In this document: one piece after another, positions 34,106 to 42,174 of the stretch
Layout: each line of letters opens with the position of its first letter
How positions within the stretch are numbered: position 1 is the first letter of the stretch
Assembly: GCF_000194155.1 (NCBI RefSeq)
Contig: NZ_GL877882.1
Location: forward strand, 258,233 to 322,232
Source of the DNA: Saccharopolyspora spinosa NRRL 18395
GTDB lineage: Bacteria; Actinomycetota; Actinomycetes; Mycobacteriales; Pseudonocardiaceae
Direction: 5' to 3'
Length of the DNA stretch: 64,000 nucleotides
The notes under the pieces: generated by a model
What the model was told of the DNA's origin: nothing
What the model saw: the letters and a program-made list of their open reading frames with translations, nothing else
Databases searched by the model: none
Translations under genes and position numbers: made by a program

Positions 34106-35581
34106 GTGAGCAGACCGACCATCGAGTTCGTGGACCAGACGCTGCGCGACGGCCAGCAGAGTCTGTGGGGCCTGCGCATGCGCGCCTACCAGGCCGCGGA
34201 CGCCCTGCCGCACCTGGACCGCACCGGTTTCCGGGTCGTCGACCTGACCGGCCCCGGCATGTTCACGGTGCTGCTGCGGGAGTTCAAGGACGATCCGTGG
34301 GCCTCGACCGACTTCCTCGTGCAGAACCTGCCCAACAGCGTGCTGCGCGCGGGTATGCGCACCACCGCCGTGATCGGCTTCGCGATGGCGCCAGACTCGA
34401 TTGTCGACCTGTGGGTGCGGACGCTGATCAAGCACGGCGTGACGAGCTTCTGGATCTATGACTGCCTCTACGACATGCCGGCCATGTACCGGCTGGCGAA
34501 GGTCATCCACGAGGCCGGCGGGCAGGCTGTGCCCGCGATCATGTACGGCCTGACCGGCGTGCACGACGACGCGTTCTTCGCCGCGCGGGCCAAGGAGATG
34601 GCCGTCTGGGAGGGCGTGGAGACGATCTACGTCGAGGACGCTCCCGGCGTGCTCACCCCCGAGCGCGCCCGCACGCTGCTCCCGGCGATCCGGGAGGCCA
34701 CCGGCACAATCCCGCTCGAGCTGCACTGCCACGCCTCCACGGGCCTGGCGCAGCACAACTACATCGAGGGCGTCAAAGCGGGGTTCACGATCCTGCACAC
34801 CGCGTCCCGGCCGATGGCCAATGGGCCCTCGCTTCCCAGCACCGAGGGAATGCTGCCGATCCTGGACACGATGGGCTACTCGCACGGTCTGGACCTCGAC
34901 CGGTTGCCGCCGGTGGAGGAGAACTTCATCTGGGCCGCACGCGACGCCGGTTTCGAGCCCGGTGTCCCCGCCGAGTACGACCCACGGATCTACCAGCACC
35001 AGCTGCCCGGCGGGATGACCGGCACGTTGAAGAACCAGCTGGCGACCCACGGGATGACCGACCGCTTCGACGAGGTGCTGGCCGAGATCCCCAGGGTGCG
35101 CGAGGAGCTGGGACACCCGATCATGGCGACGCCGTTCTCCCAGTTCGTGGGCATCCAGGCCGTGCTCAACATCGTCACCGGCGACCGCTACCGGCTGGTC
35201 CCGGACGAGGTCGTGCACTACGCGCTGGAGCACTACGGCCCGTTGGCCGCCCCGCTGGACTCGGACGTACAGGACCGGATCCTCGCGAGCGACCGGGCGA
35301 GGAACCTCGCGGACTGGGTGCGCCCGCAGCCCTCGATCGAGGAGATTCGGAGCAAGTTCCCCCTCGGCATCTCCGACGAAGAACTGCTGCTGCGCTACCT
35401 GACCTCCGGCGAGGAGGTGGACGCCATGAAGAAGGCGGGGCCGATCAGAACGGACCCGCGCCGCTCGGCGAACTCGATCGTCAACGGGATCGTCGACCTC
35501 ATCGCGGAGGAGAGCTCGGTGACCTCACTGCACGTGACGCGGCCGGGGATGGAGATCCGGCTCGGGCGGGCCGCGCGATGA
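34106..35581 (+). CDS. HMGL-like carboxyltransferase, second copy
   Basis: The 491-residue protein (GTG start, AAAGGAGACA upstream) is a close paralogue of the 20361-21824 product: DQTLRDGQQSLWGLRMR, metal histidines H207 and H209 in LELHCHASTGLAQHNY, and GHPIMATPFSQFVGIQAVLNIVTG. The expected carbamylated lysine is again a glutamate, E177 in YVEDAPGVL. No biotin carboxylase or carrier is beside it, so it either shares those of 18522-20352 or acts without biotin. It overlaps the next gene by 4 bp. Confidence 0.84.
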   Translation: MSRPTIEFVDQTLRDGQQSLWGLRMRAYQAADALPHLDRTGFRVVDLTGPGMFTVLLREFKDDPWASTDFLVQNLPNSVLRAGMRTTAVIGFAMAPDSIVDLWVRTLIKHGVTSFWIYDCLYDMPAMYRLAKVIHEAGGQAVPAIMYGLTGVHDDAFFAARAKEMAVWEGVETIYVEDAPGVLTPERARTLLPAIREATGTIPLELHCHASTGLAQHNYIEGVKAGFTILHTASRPMANGPSLPSTEGMLPILDTMGYSHGLDLDRLPPVEENFIWAARDAGFEPGVPAEYDPRIYQHQLPGGMTGTLKNQLATHGMTDRFDEVLAEIPRVREELGHPIMATPFSQFVGIQAVLNIVTGDRYRLVPDEVVHYALEHYGPLAAPLDSDVQDRILASDRARNLADWVRPQPSIEEIRSKFPLGISDEELLLRYLTSGEEVDAMKKAGPIRTDPRRSANSIVNGIVDLIAEESSVTSLHVTRPGMEIRLGRAAR

Positions 35582-36504
35582 GCGAACCGGCCTACGACGA
35601 ACTGCCGGGACTCGGCACCCTCGGCGTCCGCCACGCGTGGGACGTGCTGCCCACCGCGCTTGGCACCTTGTCGCGCCTGTCCCCGGAAGACGTGGTGCGC
35701 GCGGCCGGCCTGGTGCGGACCGGCGAGGTCCTGCCGCTCAACCTGAGCCTGGACGCCTTCGACCCGCCCCTGTTCGGGCGCGCCGCGGTCACCCACGAGG
35801 TTTTCCCGCACGACCGCAACACCTTCGAGGACACCCTCGGGTCCTTCAACCCGCAGGCCTCGTCGCAGTGGGACGGGCTCGGCCATGTCCGTGCCCGCGA
35901 ACACGGCTGGTTCGGCGGCATCACCGACCAGGCCGGGGCGACGGAACGCCTGGGCATGCACCACTGGGCCGCGCGCGGGATCGTCGGCAGGGGAGTGCTC
36001 CTCGACATCGCCGCGCACCGCGAACGGGCCGGCGTCCTGTACGACCCCTTCGGCGGGGAACCCGTCACCGGCGAGGACCTCGCCGCGGTCGCTGCCAGTT
36101 CGGGCGTCGAACTCCGCCGGGGCGACATCCTGTGCCTGCGGTTCGGCTGGACGGCCGAGTACCGGCGGCGCGCAGCAGCGGGCGACGACATGCCCTCGGC
36201 CGTGAAGGCGTGGTCCGGCCTGTCGGGCGCCGAGCCCACCGCACGTTTCCTGTGGGACAACGGCATCGCGGCGGTCGCGGCGGACAACCCGGCCGTTGAA
36301 CGCGGGCCGGGCGCGCGCGAGGACGGCTCGCTGCATCGCAGGCTCATCCCGGCACTCGGCTTCGCGCTGGCCGAGCTGCTCGACTTCGAAGCGCTGGCGG
36401 CAGCCTGCACGTGCCAGGTCCGCGCCGACTTCCTCTTCGCCGCGGTCCCGCTACCGATCACCGGCGGCGTCAGCTCACCGGCGAACGCGATCGCGTTGCT
36501 CTGA
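35578..36504 (+). CDS. Cyclase-family metal hydrolase, second copy
   Basis: The 308-residue protein belongs to the cyclase family but has SQWDGLGHVRAREHGWFGG in place of the HxGTHxDxxxH signature, a variant seen in longer members. Later blocks are RGDILCLRFGWTAEY and AAVAADNPAVE. The ATG overlaps the carboxyltransferase stop. As in the first operon, a cyclase-type hydrolase is linked with a carboxyltransferase, so the two steps are likely coupled in the pathway. The 230 bp after it hold no gene. Confidence 0.8.
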   Translation: MSEPAYDELPGLGTLGVRHAWDVLPTALGTLSRLSPEDVVRAAGLVRTGEVLPLNLSLDAFDPPLFGRAAVTHEVFPHDRNTFEDTLGSFNPQASSQWDGLGHVRAREHGWFGGITDQAGATERLGMHHWAARGIVGRGVLLDIAAHRERAGVLYDPFGGEPVTGEDLAAVAASSGVELRRGDILCLRFGWTAEYRRRAAAGDDMPSAVKAWSGLSGAEPTARFLWDNGIAAVAADNPAVERGPGAREDGSLHRRLIPALGFALAELLDFEALAAACTCQVRADFLFAAVPLPITGGVSSPANAIALL

Positions 36505-36735
36505 AAGGGATTGTTCGCCATGTCCACGGATCGCACGGTGCCCGATCTCGCCCCAACGCAGCGCCGCGAGCGCCGCGGTGCCTCTGGCCGGTCGAGGTGA
36601 CCGGCAGTGCACTCGCCCCCGTTCTTCGTCATGACGGCCGCCGCGGTGGGGCTCGTCGACCTGGTGGCGATTCGCATCCGGACCGCATCCCGGCCGGACC
36701 GGTGAACAGTCCACTTCGGAAGGAAAGGAACCCAC

Positions 36736-37878
36736 GTGCGTGACGCCGTGATCGTCGGAGCCGTGCGGACGGCCGTTGGCAAGCGAAACGGCGCACTGGC
36801 GCCGGTCCACCCCGTCGACCTGTCGGCACATGTCCTCGAGGCGCTGGCCGCCCGGTCCGGTGTGGACCCGGCCGTCGTCGACGACGTGGTCTGGGGGTGC
36901 GTCTCCCAGATCGGGGAACAGACCTTCGACATCGCCCGCAACGCCGTGCTCGCCGCGGGCTGGCCGGAAACCGTCCCCGGCTTCACCGTCGACCGGCAGT
37001 GCGGCTCGTCGCAGCAGTCGATCCACTCGGTCGCCGCCGGGCTCATCGCGGGTCAGTACGACGTCGCCGTCGCGGGCGGCGTCGAGTCGATGACCCGGAT
37101 CCTGATGGGCTCCTCCACCAACGGCATGGACCCGTTCGGGCCCCGCGTCGCCCGCCGGTTCGGCGGCGTGGTGCCCAGCCAAGGCATCGGTGCGGAGATG
37201 ATCGCGCAGCGGTGGGGTTTCTCGCGCACCGCGCTCGACGAGTTCGCCTTGCGCAGCCACGAACGTGCCGTGGCCGCGCAGGACGCCGGGCTTTTAGACG
37301 ACGAGATCGCCCCGATCGACGTCGACGGCGCGGTGTTCGCCCAAGACCAGGGGATCCGCCGAGGCGGTACTGTCGAGACGCTCGCCGAGCTCAAGCCTCC
37401 CTTCCGTCCCGACGGTGTGATCACCGCGGGCAACGCGTCGCAGATTTCCGACGGCGCCGCCGCCCTGCTGATGGCGACGTCGGACAAGGCGAAGAAATTG
37501 GGTCTTCGCCCGCTCGCTCGTGTGCACACGGCGGTGCTGGCCGGTTCGGACCCGATCATGATGCTGACGGGTCCGATCCCGGCGACCGAGAAGGCGCTGC
37601 GGCGGGCCGGGCTGCGCGTCGGCGACATCGGGGCGTTCGAGGTCAACGAGGCGTTCGCGTCGGTACCGATGGCCTGGCTCGCCGAGACCGGGGCCGACGA
37701 GAAGCTCGTGAACCCGTGCGGTGGTGCCATCGCCCTCGGCCACCCGCTGGGCGGTTCCGGAGCGCGCATCGCGACGACCCTGCTGCACCACATGCGACGC
37801 GAGGGAATCCGGTTCGGCCTGCAGACCATGTGCGAGGGCGGCGGACAGGCCAACGCGACGATCTTCGAGGCGCTGTGA
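36736..37878 (+). CDS. Thiolase (acetyl-CoA acyltransferase family)
   Basis: The 380-residue protein has the thiolase nucleophile C89 in DRQCGSSQQS, the NEAFASVPMAW block, GHPLGGSGAR with its histidine, and the second cysteine in CEGGGQAN. It catalyses CoA-dependent cleavage of a 3-oxoacyl-CoA. GTG is the start, with GGAAGGAAAGGAA upstream. It overlaps a broken SDR gene, which together would have performed the last two steps of a beta-oxidation cycle; the intact SDR at 38570 may replace it. Confidence 0.92.
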   Translation: MRDAVIVGAVRTAVGKRNGALAPVHPVDLSAHVLEALAARSGVDPAVVDDVVWGCVSQIGEQTFDIARNAVLAAGWPETVPGFTVDRQCGSSQQSIHSVAAGLIAGQYDVAVAGGVESMTRILMGSSTNGMDPFGPRVARRFGGVVPSQGIGAEMIAQRWGFSRTALDEFALRSHERAVAAQDAGLLDDEIAPIDVDGAVFAQDQGIRRGGTVETLAELKPPFRPDGVITAGNASQISDGAAALLMATSDKAKKLGLRPLARVHTAVLAGSDPIMMLTGPIPATEKALRRAGLRVGDIGAFEVNEAFASVPMAWLAETGADEKLVNPCGGAIALGHPLGGSGARIATTLLHHMRREGIRFGLQTMCEGGGQANATIFEAL

Positions 37879-38400
37879 GCGAGATGCGGCTCGACGGCCA
37901 GGTTGCCGTCGTCACCGGTGCCGGACGCGGGCTCGGGCACGCCTACGCCCGGCTGCTCGCCGACCACGGCGCCAAAATCGTTGTGAACAAACGGATCCGA
38001 CCGGGCACCGAGGCGCGACGGCCAGTCGCCGGGGAGACAGTGGAAGCGATCAACGTCGGCGGCGGCGCGGTGGCTGACATCTCCGACATCGCGACGCCCA
38101 GGCAGTCGTGGAGACCGCGCTCGACACCTACGGCCGCCTCGACATCGTGGTCAGCAACGCCGGCGTGGTGCAGTTCCCCTCTTTCGCCGAGTACCCGGAC
38201 GACGAGTTCGAGCGGATGGTGGACATCCGCCTGCGCGGCACGTGGCACGCGGTCGCGTCCGGGGGCGGTGGTGGAGCACTTGCTTGGGCGACTACGCGGG
38301 CGGCGACGCCGCGCTGATGGCCGCGCATTACGACGACCCCGGCACGTTCGTGGTGGGGAGGTGGATGGACTCCGAAGCGGCCCCGCGGTGTTGACCCGCA
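37875..38400 (+). pseudogene. Broken SDR (3-hydroxyacyl-CoA dehydrogenase-like) gene
   Basis: The frame starting with GTG at 37875 (overlapping the thiolase stop) reads QVAVVTGAGRGLGHAYARLL. Near 38095 homology moves to another frame, AVVETALDTYGRLDIVVSNAG, which goes on to GTWHAV, and the part around 38290-38370 (YAGGDAALMAAHYDDPGTFV) lies in a third frame. The active-site Tyr-x-x-x-Lys region is missing. This is a frameshifted and deleted dehydrogenase, formerly coupled with the thiolase. Confidence 0.7.
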
Positions 38401-38569
38401 CGACGTTCGCGACCCGGTTCCGGGCCCGGCGGTGCGGAACCGGCGCGGTGACCCTCCGGACCGGCTCGCACGACCCGGCCGGCTCGATCCCGGCACTGGA
38501 GATCCTCGGCGCGAAGCACCGCCGCAGGCCGCACAACGTCCGACAACGAAGCAGGAAGGAACTGCCGCC

Positions 38570-39400
38570 ATGCGCCGTGTGGAAGGAAAAGTCGCGTTCA
38601 TCACGGGTGCCGCCCGAGGACAGGGCCGTTGCCACGCCATCAGGCTCGCGGAGGAGGGCGCAGACATCATCGCGGTCGATATCTGCGCCCCGGTCGAGAC
38701 CGTCGGCTATCCGATGCCCGCGCCCGAAGACCTCGACGAAACCGCGCGAGAGGTGGAAAAGCGTGGCCGCAAGGTCCTGGCCCGTGTGGTGGACGTGCGC
38801 GACCAGCCCGCGCTGCGCGAGGTCGTGGGCGAGGGTGTCGCCCAGTTCGGACGGTTGGACATCGTCGTGGCCAACGCGGGAATCCTGGCCATCGCCGTCG
38901 ACGAGCCCGCCGACCCGGACCAGCGGCAGAAGGTGTGGCAGACCACGCTCGACATCAACATCGGCGGAGCGTGGAACACGGTGGAGGCGGCCGCACCGGC
39001 AATGGTCAAAGCGGGCAACGGCGGTGCGATCGTGTTCACCGGATCCACGCAGGGGCTGAAGTATGCCGCCAACAACGACCTGAGCCTGACCGCGTATACG
39101 GTTGCCAAGCACGGCATGGTCGGCCTGATGCGATGCACGGCGGCCGATCTCGCGCCGCACTCGATCCGGGTCAACAGCGTGCACCCCACCGGGGTCAATA
39201 CGCCGATGGTCGCCAACGAGGTCATGGGGGAGTACGCGGAGAAGCACCCTCGTCTCGGCGAGCTGATGGGCAACCTCCTGCCGGTCGGCGTGGTCGAGCC
39301 CGAGGACATCAGCGAGGCCGTGCTGTACCTGGTCGCCGAGTCCGGCCGGTACGTCACCGGGGTTACCTTGCCGGTGGACGCAGGCCACCTCATCAAGTAA
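38570..39400 (+). CDS. Mycofactocin-type SDR family oxidoreductase, second copy
   Basis: The ATG at 38570 (GCAGGAAGGAACTGCC upstream) gives 276 residues. It has GKVAFITGAARGQGRCHAIRLAEEG, the extra loop after DICAPVETVGYPMPAPEDLDET, the active-site YTVAKHGMVGL and the end VTGVTLPVDAGHLIK, all as in the 26232-27068 protein. Such SDRs hold NAD tightly and are thought to need mycofactocin for re-oxidation. No mft genes are in the window. It closes the catabolic island. Confidence 0.88.
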   Translation: MRRVEGKVAFITGAARGQGRCHAIRLAEEGADIIAVDICAPVETVGYPMPAPEDLDETAREVEKRGRKVLARVVDVRDQPALREVVGEGVAQFGRLDIVVANAGILAIAVDEPADPDQRQKVWQTTLDINIGGAWNTVEAAAPAMVKAGNGGAIVFTGSTQGLKYAANNDLSLTAYTVAKHGMVGLMRCTAADLAPHSIRVNSVHPTGVNTPMVANEVMGEYAEKHPRLGELMGNLLPVGVVEPEDISEAVLYLVAESGRYVTGVTLPVDAGHLIK

Positions 39401-39411
39401 CTCGAACACCC

Positions 39412-39445
39412 GAAACCGGGCCACCTTTCGCGGTGGCCCGGTTTC
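39412..39445 (+). terminator. Rho-independent type stem-loop after the SDR gene
   Basis: GAAACCGGGCCACC at 39412-39425 pairs perfectly with 39432-39445 (14 bp stem, 6-base loop), 12 bp after the SDR stop codon. A T-rich tail is not pronounced. Confidence 0.75.
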
Positions 39446-39469
39446 GCATGTGCCGGGGTGTCTACGGCT

Positions 39470-39730
39470 TCTGGAACAAGGGCGGGATCACCGCGAGCTC
39501 GGCCCATCATGGTGTCCCGCGGATCGAGGAACTCACCGAGGTCCATGATCCGGTCGGTGTGCTGCTGCAGGTCCTCCAGCGCGAGGCTCTTCGTGAGAGC
39601 CGCGACGGCCCAGCTTCGCGCTGCCGTAATGGCTAAGCCGGGGTGAACAGGCGAATCCGGCGTTGGAGGTGGTGTTCACCATGCGGCCACCGCCCTGGCG
39701 CTTGAAGATCGGCCAGACGATAAAACGCGT
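39470..39730 (-). pseudogene. SDR gene remnant
   Basis: On the minus strand one frame reads VWPIFKRQGGGRMVNTTSNAG and SHYGSAKL, the serine and Tyr/Lys active-site region of an SDR, and then the frame changes to AALTKSLALEDLQ and DLGEFLDPRDT. The Rossmann N-terminus is absent. It is a decayed scrap. The rest of 39446-40065 shows no gene apart from the palindrome at 39724-39755 and an AT-rich leader to the next gene. Confidence 0.55.
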
Positions 39731-39755
39731 TATCCGGAATTCCGGATAACGCGTT
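39724..39755. repeat. Perfect 32-bp palindrome
   Basis: AACGCGTTATCCGGAA followed directly by its reverse complement forms a dyad with no spacer. It lies at the edge between the catabolic island and the lower-GC RhiA-like region, overlapping the end of an SDR remnant. It could be a strong operator, a recombination site or a joined inverted end of a lost element; there is no further evidence. Confidence 0.8.
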
Positions 39756-40065
39756 CGACGCGTGGATGGTCCGAGAGTACCCGGACTTGAAGTTTGAGGC
39801 GCTATTGCGACGACTGCGTGCTGCACTGCCGCAGCGAGCAGCAAACCCGCGGGGCGTGGGATGCAATCGCTGAACGACTGGCACAAGGTCCGTAATTATC
39901 GCGACCAATATCCTTAAACACTTGTACTTGCGATTCCCCACATTCGAGTGAATATGCCCGATGGTGTTGACGCGGAGGAGCGCCAGTGTTGTGCTGAAAA
40001 TGCAGTCGCCGATAAATGACCTGGCGCTAATGGGTCACAATATGTTGTATCGAGAGGAATTTGTC

Positions 40066-40806
40066 ATGAACAAGAAAATCGACTCAGATATAATTTACAG
40101 TCTGACATTCCTTCACAACGATTCAACCATACAGGAAACAACATTCGCTGCTTTTAGTAGTGTTCCAATCGATGCGCAGAACCCATTCTCGGTTGCGTGG
40201 CTTACCCATAGTTTGTACCCGACACATTTCGTAACCTTCTACTGGAAACTTGACTGGTCGTTTGCGTATGCGGCAACGGGATTTGACGAGGGTATCCCGT
40301 GGAATGCCGGCGGCTACTTCGATACCAACCCGGAAAGTCCTGATACATGCTCAGTCAAGTACTACTACTCGGGAGGCGACTTCAACTTTGAGCCCGACTA
40401 TGCGCACAAACCATCACCGCAGTACGACACTTTGTGGATAGACGACGATACGAGTGTGAGCGGAAGCGGGGTTCCCGCCAGCTCGGTGGGCTTGTGCGTG
40501 AAAACGACCGGTGCCTCCGCATCGCCGCCCAACAGTGCACCCCGTCCCCCGGCTGATGACTACCGTCGCGCGCCAGTAATTGCCGCCCCTGCCAGCGCTA
40601 ACTTCATTCAGACTTTTACCCTCCATCCGACATATTACGTCACGATTGGAAACTATAGCGAGACTGCGATGGTCAGTATGAGTTCAGTTCTACCGCTTCA
40701 GCAGGTTACCTATGAGGGAGCAAATCATGATATGACCGCGGAACTCACTACGGGAAATGTTTGGAAAGTTTACCCTTCTAAGCAGGCACGGCTGCCCATC
40801 GCATAA
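40066..40806 (+). CDS. RhiA-like protein
   Basis: The ATG at 40066 (GAGAGGAAT upstream) gives 246 residues. The protein resembles RhiA of Rhizobium leguminosarum, a rhizosphere-induced protein of unknown activity: early FSVAWLTHSLYPTHFVTFYW and WSFAYAATGFDEG, and late FTLHPTYYVTIGNYSETAM. No signal peptide or membrane segment is visible. Base composition is clearly lower in GC than its neighbours and codon use is mixed, a sign of transfer. The next gene, a beta-propeller, follows after 67 bp and shares this composition. Confidence 0.72.
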   Translation: MNKKIDSDIIYSLTFLHNDSTIQETTFAAFSSVPIDAQNPFSVAWLTHSLYPTHFVTFYWKLDWSFAYAATGFDEGIPWNAGGYFDTNPESPDTCSVKYYYSGGDFNFEPDYAHKPSPQYDTLWIDDDTSVSGSGVPASSVGLCVKTTGASASPPNSAPRPPADDYRRAPVIAAPASANFIQTFTLHPTYYVTIGNYSETAMVSMSSVLPLQQVTYEGANHDMTAELTTGNVWKVYPSKQARLPIA

Positions 40807-40873
40807 GTGACTATGCCGTCGGAGAGCGGAGTCGATAATCGACGCACGAACACATTGCAAATCAGGAGGGAAG

Positions 40874-41743
40874 ATGACGGGAGCTGCTGTCAAGTGGCTG
40901 CGCTACAACGATATCACCGATACGTGGAGCCAGCCTCAGACGATCCAGGGCGTCACGTCTTCAGCCGTACCGGCCATTGGCGACTTCCCTAGTCAAAATC
41001 AATTGTGGTGCGTCTACCCCGGAGACAATTATGTACTAAGTTGGGTAACTTACGACATCGACATCGGTTGGTCAACTCCACATCAGCATAGCAGTCTTCG
41101 TCTATCGGAATTCGACATTGAATCATACGGAGACGAACTGTGGTATCTTCGCAGCACGTTGCCGGAAGAAACCGGAGAGCCCATATTTGGGGCCAGCAAG
41201 GATGCGCTAATGTGGAGCGATGAAGCTCAAATTGGGTCGGGTCAATGGAAACCGGCGGTAGCGCGAGCAGGATCCTATATGTACTCAGTGCATCTGGGAA
41301 GCACTAATGCGCTTCAGTGGATGCGTTATGACGGGCAAAGCTGGAGTCCGAGCGTTAATTTTCCGAGCGGTTTTCCCGGCTGTGGACACGATCCAGGTTT
41401 GGCCGTGTACAAGAACGATCCGCACTGCGCATATAATGCACTGAATGGCGGCGTCCCCATTCAGTGGTGTCGTTTCGACGGCAATGAGTGGGGTAACCTT
41501 CAAGATATTCCTAACACCGGTACCGACGCTCGACCGGTACTAGCGTCGACATACACCGGAAAACTGGTCTGTGTCTACACCGACTTCTACGATTCCGCTA
41601 CGCTGTACTGGACTGTGTTCGACGGAAATGCGTGGTTCGACAAACCGAAGAGAATAGATTCCGTAACCGACGCGCAACCCGGCCCAAGCATCGCCACCTT
41701 CCAAGGCACGGTTTACTGCACCTACCTCGCCGAATCTGCGTGA
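40874..41743 (+). CDS. Six-repeat beta-propeller, lectin-like protein
   Basis: The 289-residue protein is built from about six repeats of 45-50 residues, each with an aromatic signature such as VKWLRYNDITDTWSQP, LSWVTYDIDIGWSTP, LQWMRYDGQSWSP, IQWCRFDGNEWGN and LYWTVFDGNAWFD. This is the pattern of propeller folds in sialidases and fungal fucose-type lectins, so sugar binding is a plausible inference. There is no secretion signal. It starts with ATG after AGGAGGGAAG. It is paired with the RhiA-like gene and has the same atypical composition. Confidence 0.7.
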   Translation: MTGAAVKWLRYNDITDTWSQPQTIQGVTSSAVPAIGDFPSQNQLWCVYPGDNYVLSWVTYDIDIGWSTPHQHSSLRLSEFDIESYGDELWYLRSTLPEETGEPIFGASKDALMWSDEAQIGSGQWKPAVARAGSYMYSVHLGSTNALQWMRYDGQSWSPSVNFPSGFPGCGHDPGLAVYKNDPHCAYNALNGGVPIQWCRFDGNEWGNLQDIPNTGTDARPVLASTYTGKLVCVYTDFYDSATLYWTVFDGNAWFDKPKRIDSVTDAQPGPSIATFQGTVYCTYLAESA

Positions 41744-42174
41744 ACGCTCAACGGCTTTCGTCGAACTGGATGGCGAAATCGAAGACACACAGCCGCGGTC
41801 AGGAACATATGGCGGTCCAGCCGCACCCGGTGTTCGGGTAGTCCCGGCGTCGTGGCAGGTGGGACGTACCTGGATTCGTGCCTGTTAACTTTCCAGGTCT
41901 GCTGGCATGGACCCTGCGCGCGGGTTGGGCGGCGAGTAGCGACGAGCTGGTCGGGGAAGGCTCGGGCGAGAAAACAAGGGTTCTTCAGGACGATCTTCAG
42001 TGAATCTCGTGGAGGTTGCGCGGCTGCGACGGCGCGCCCAGTTCCGGCGATCGGCTAGGCCCACTCGACCGGGTTCTTCGGGCCGCCTCATCGAGCGGCG
42101 GCGGGCGGGTTGCCGAATCTTGGGCGACGGGCGGGGCGTTTTCGGGCGGCCCCATCCTCGATCGAAAGGACCTC
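41744..42174. other. Intergenic region without a recognisable gene
   Basis: No convincing gene is seen. A minus-strand frame around 41760-41870 (HRVRLDRHMFLTAAVCLRF) faintly recalls the end of a transposase, but it is too short to assign. An AAAGGA ribosome site at the right end serves the next gene. Confidence 0.5.

Noticed and set aside
41744..42000. Possible transposase remnant on the minus strand
   Set aside because: Only about 35 residues faintly resemble a transposase end; no inverted repeats or target duplication were found.
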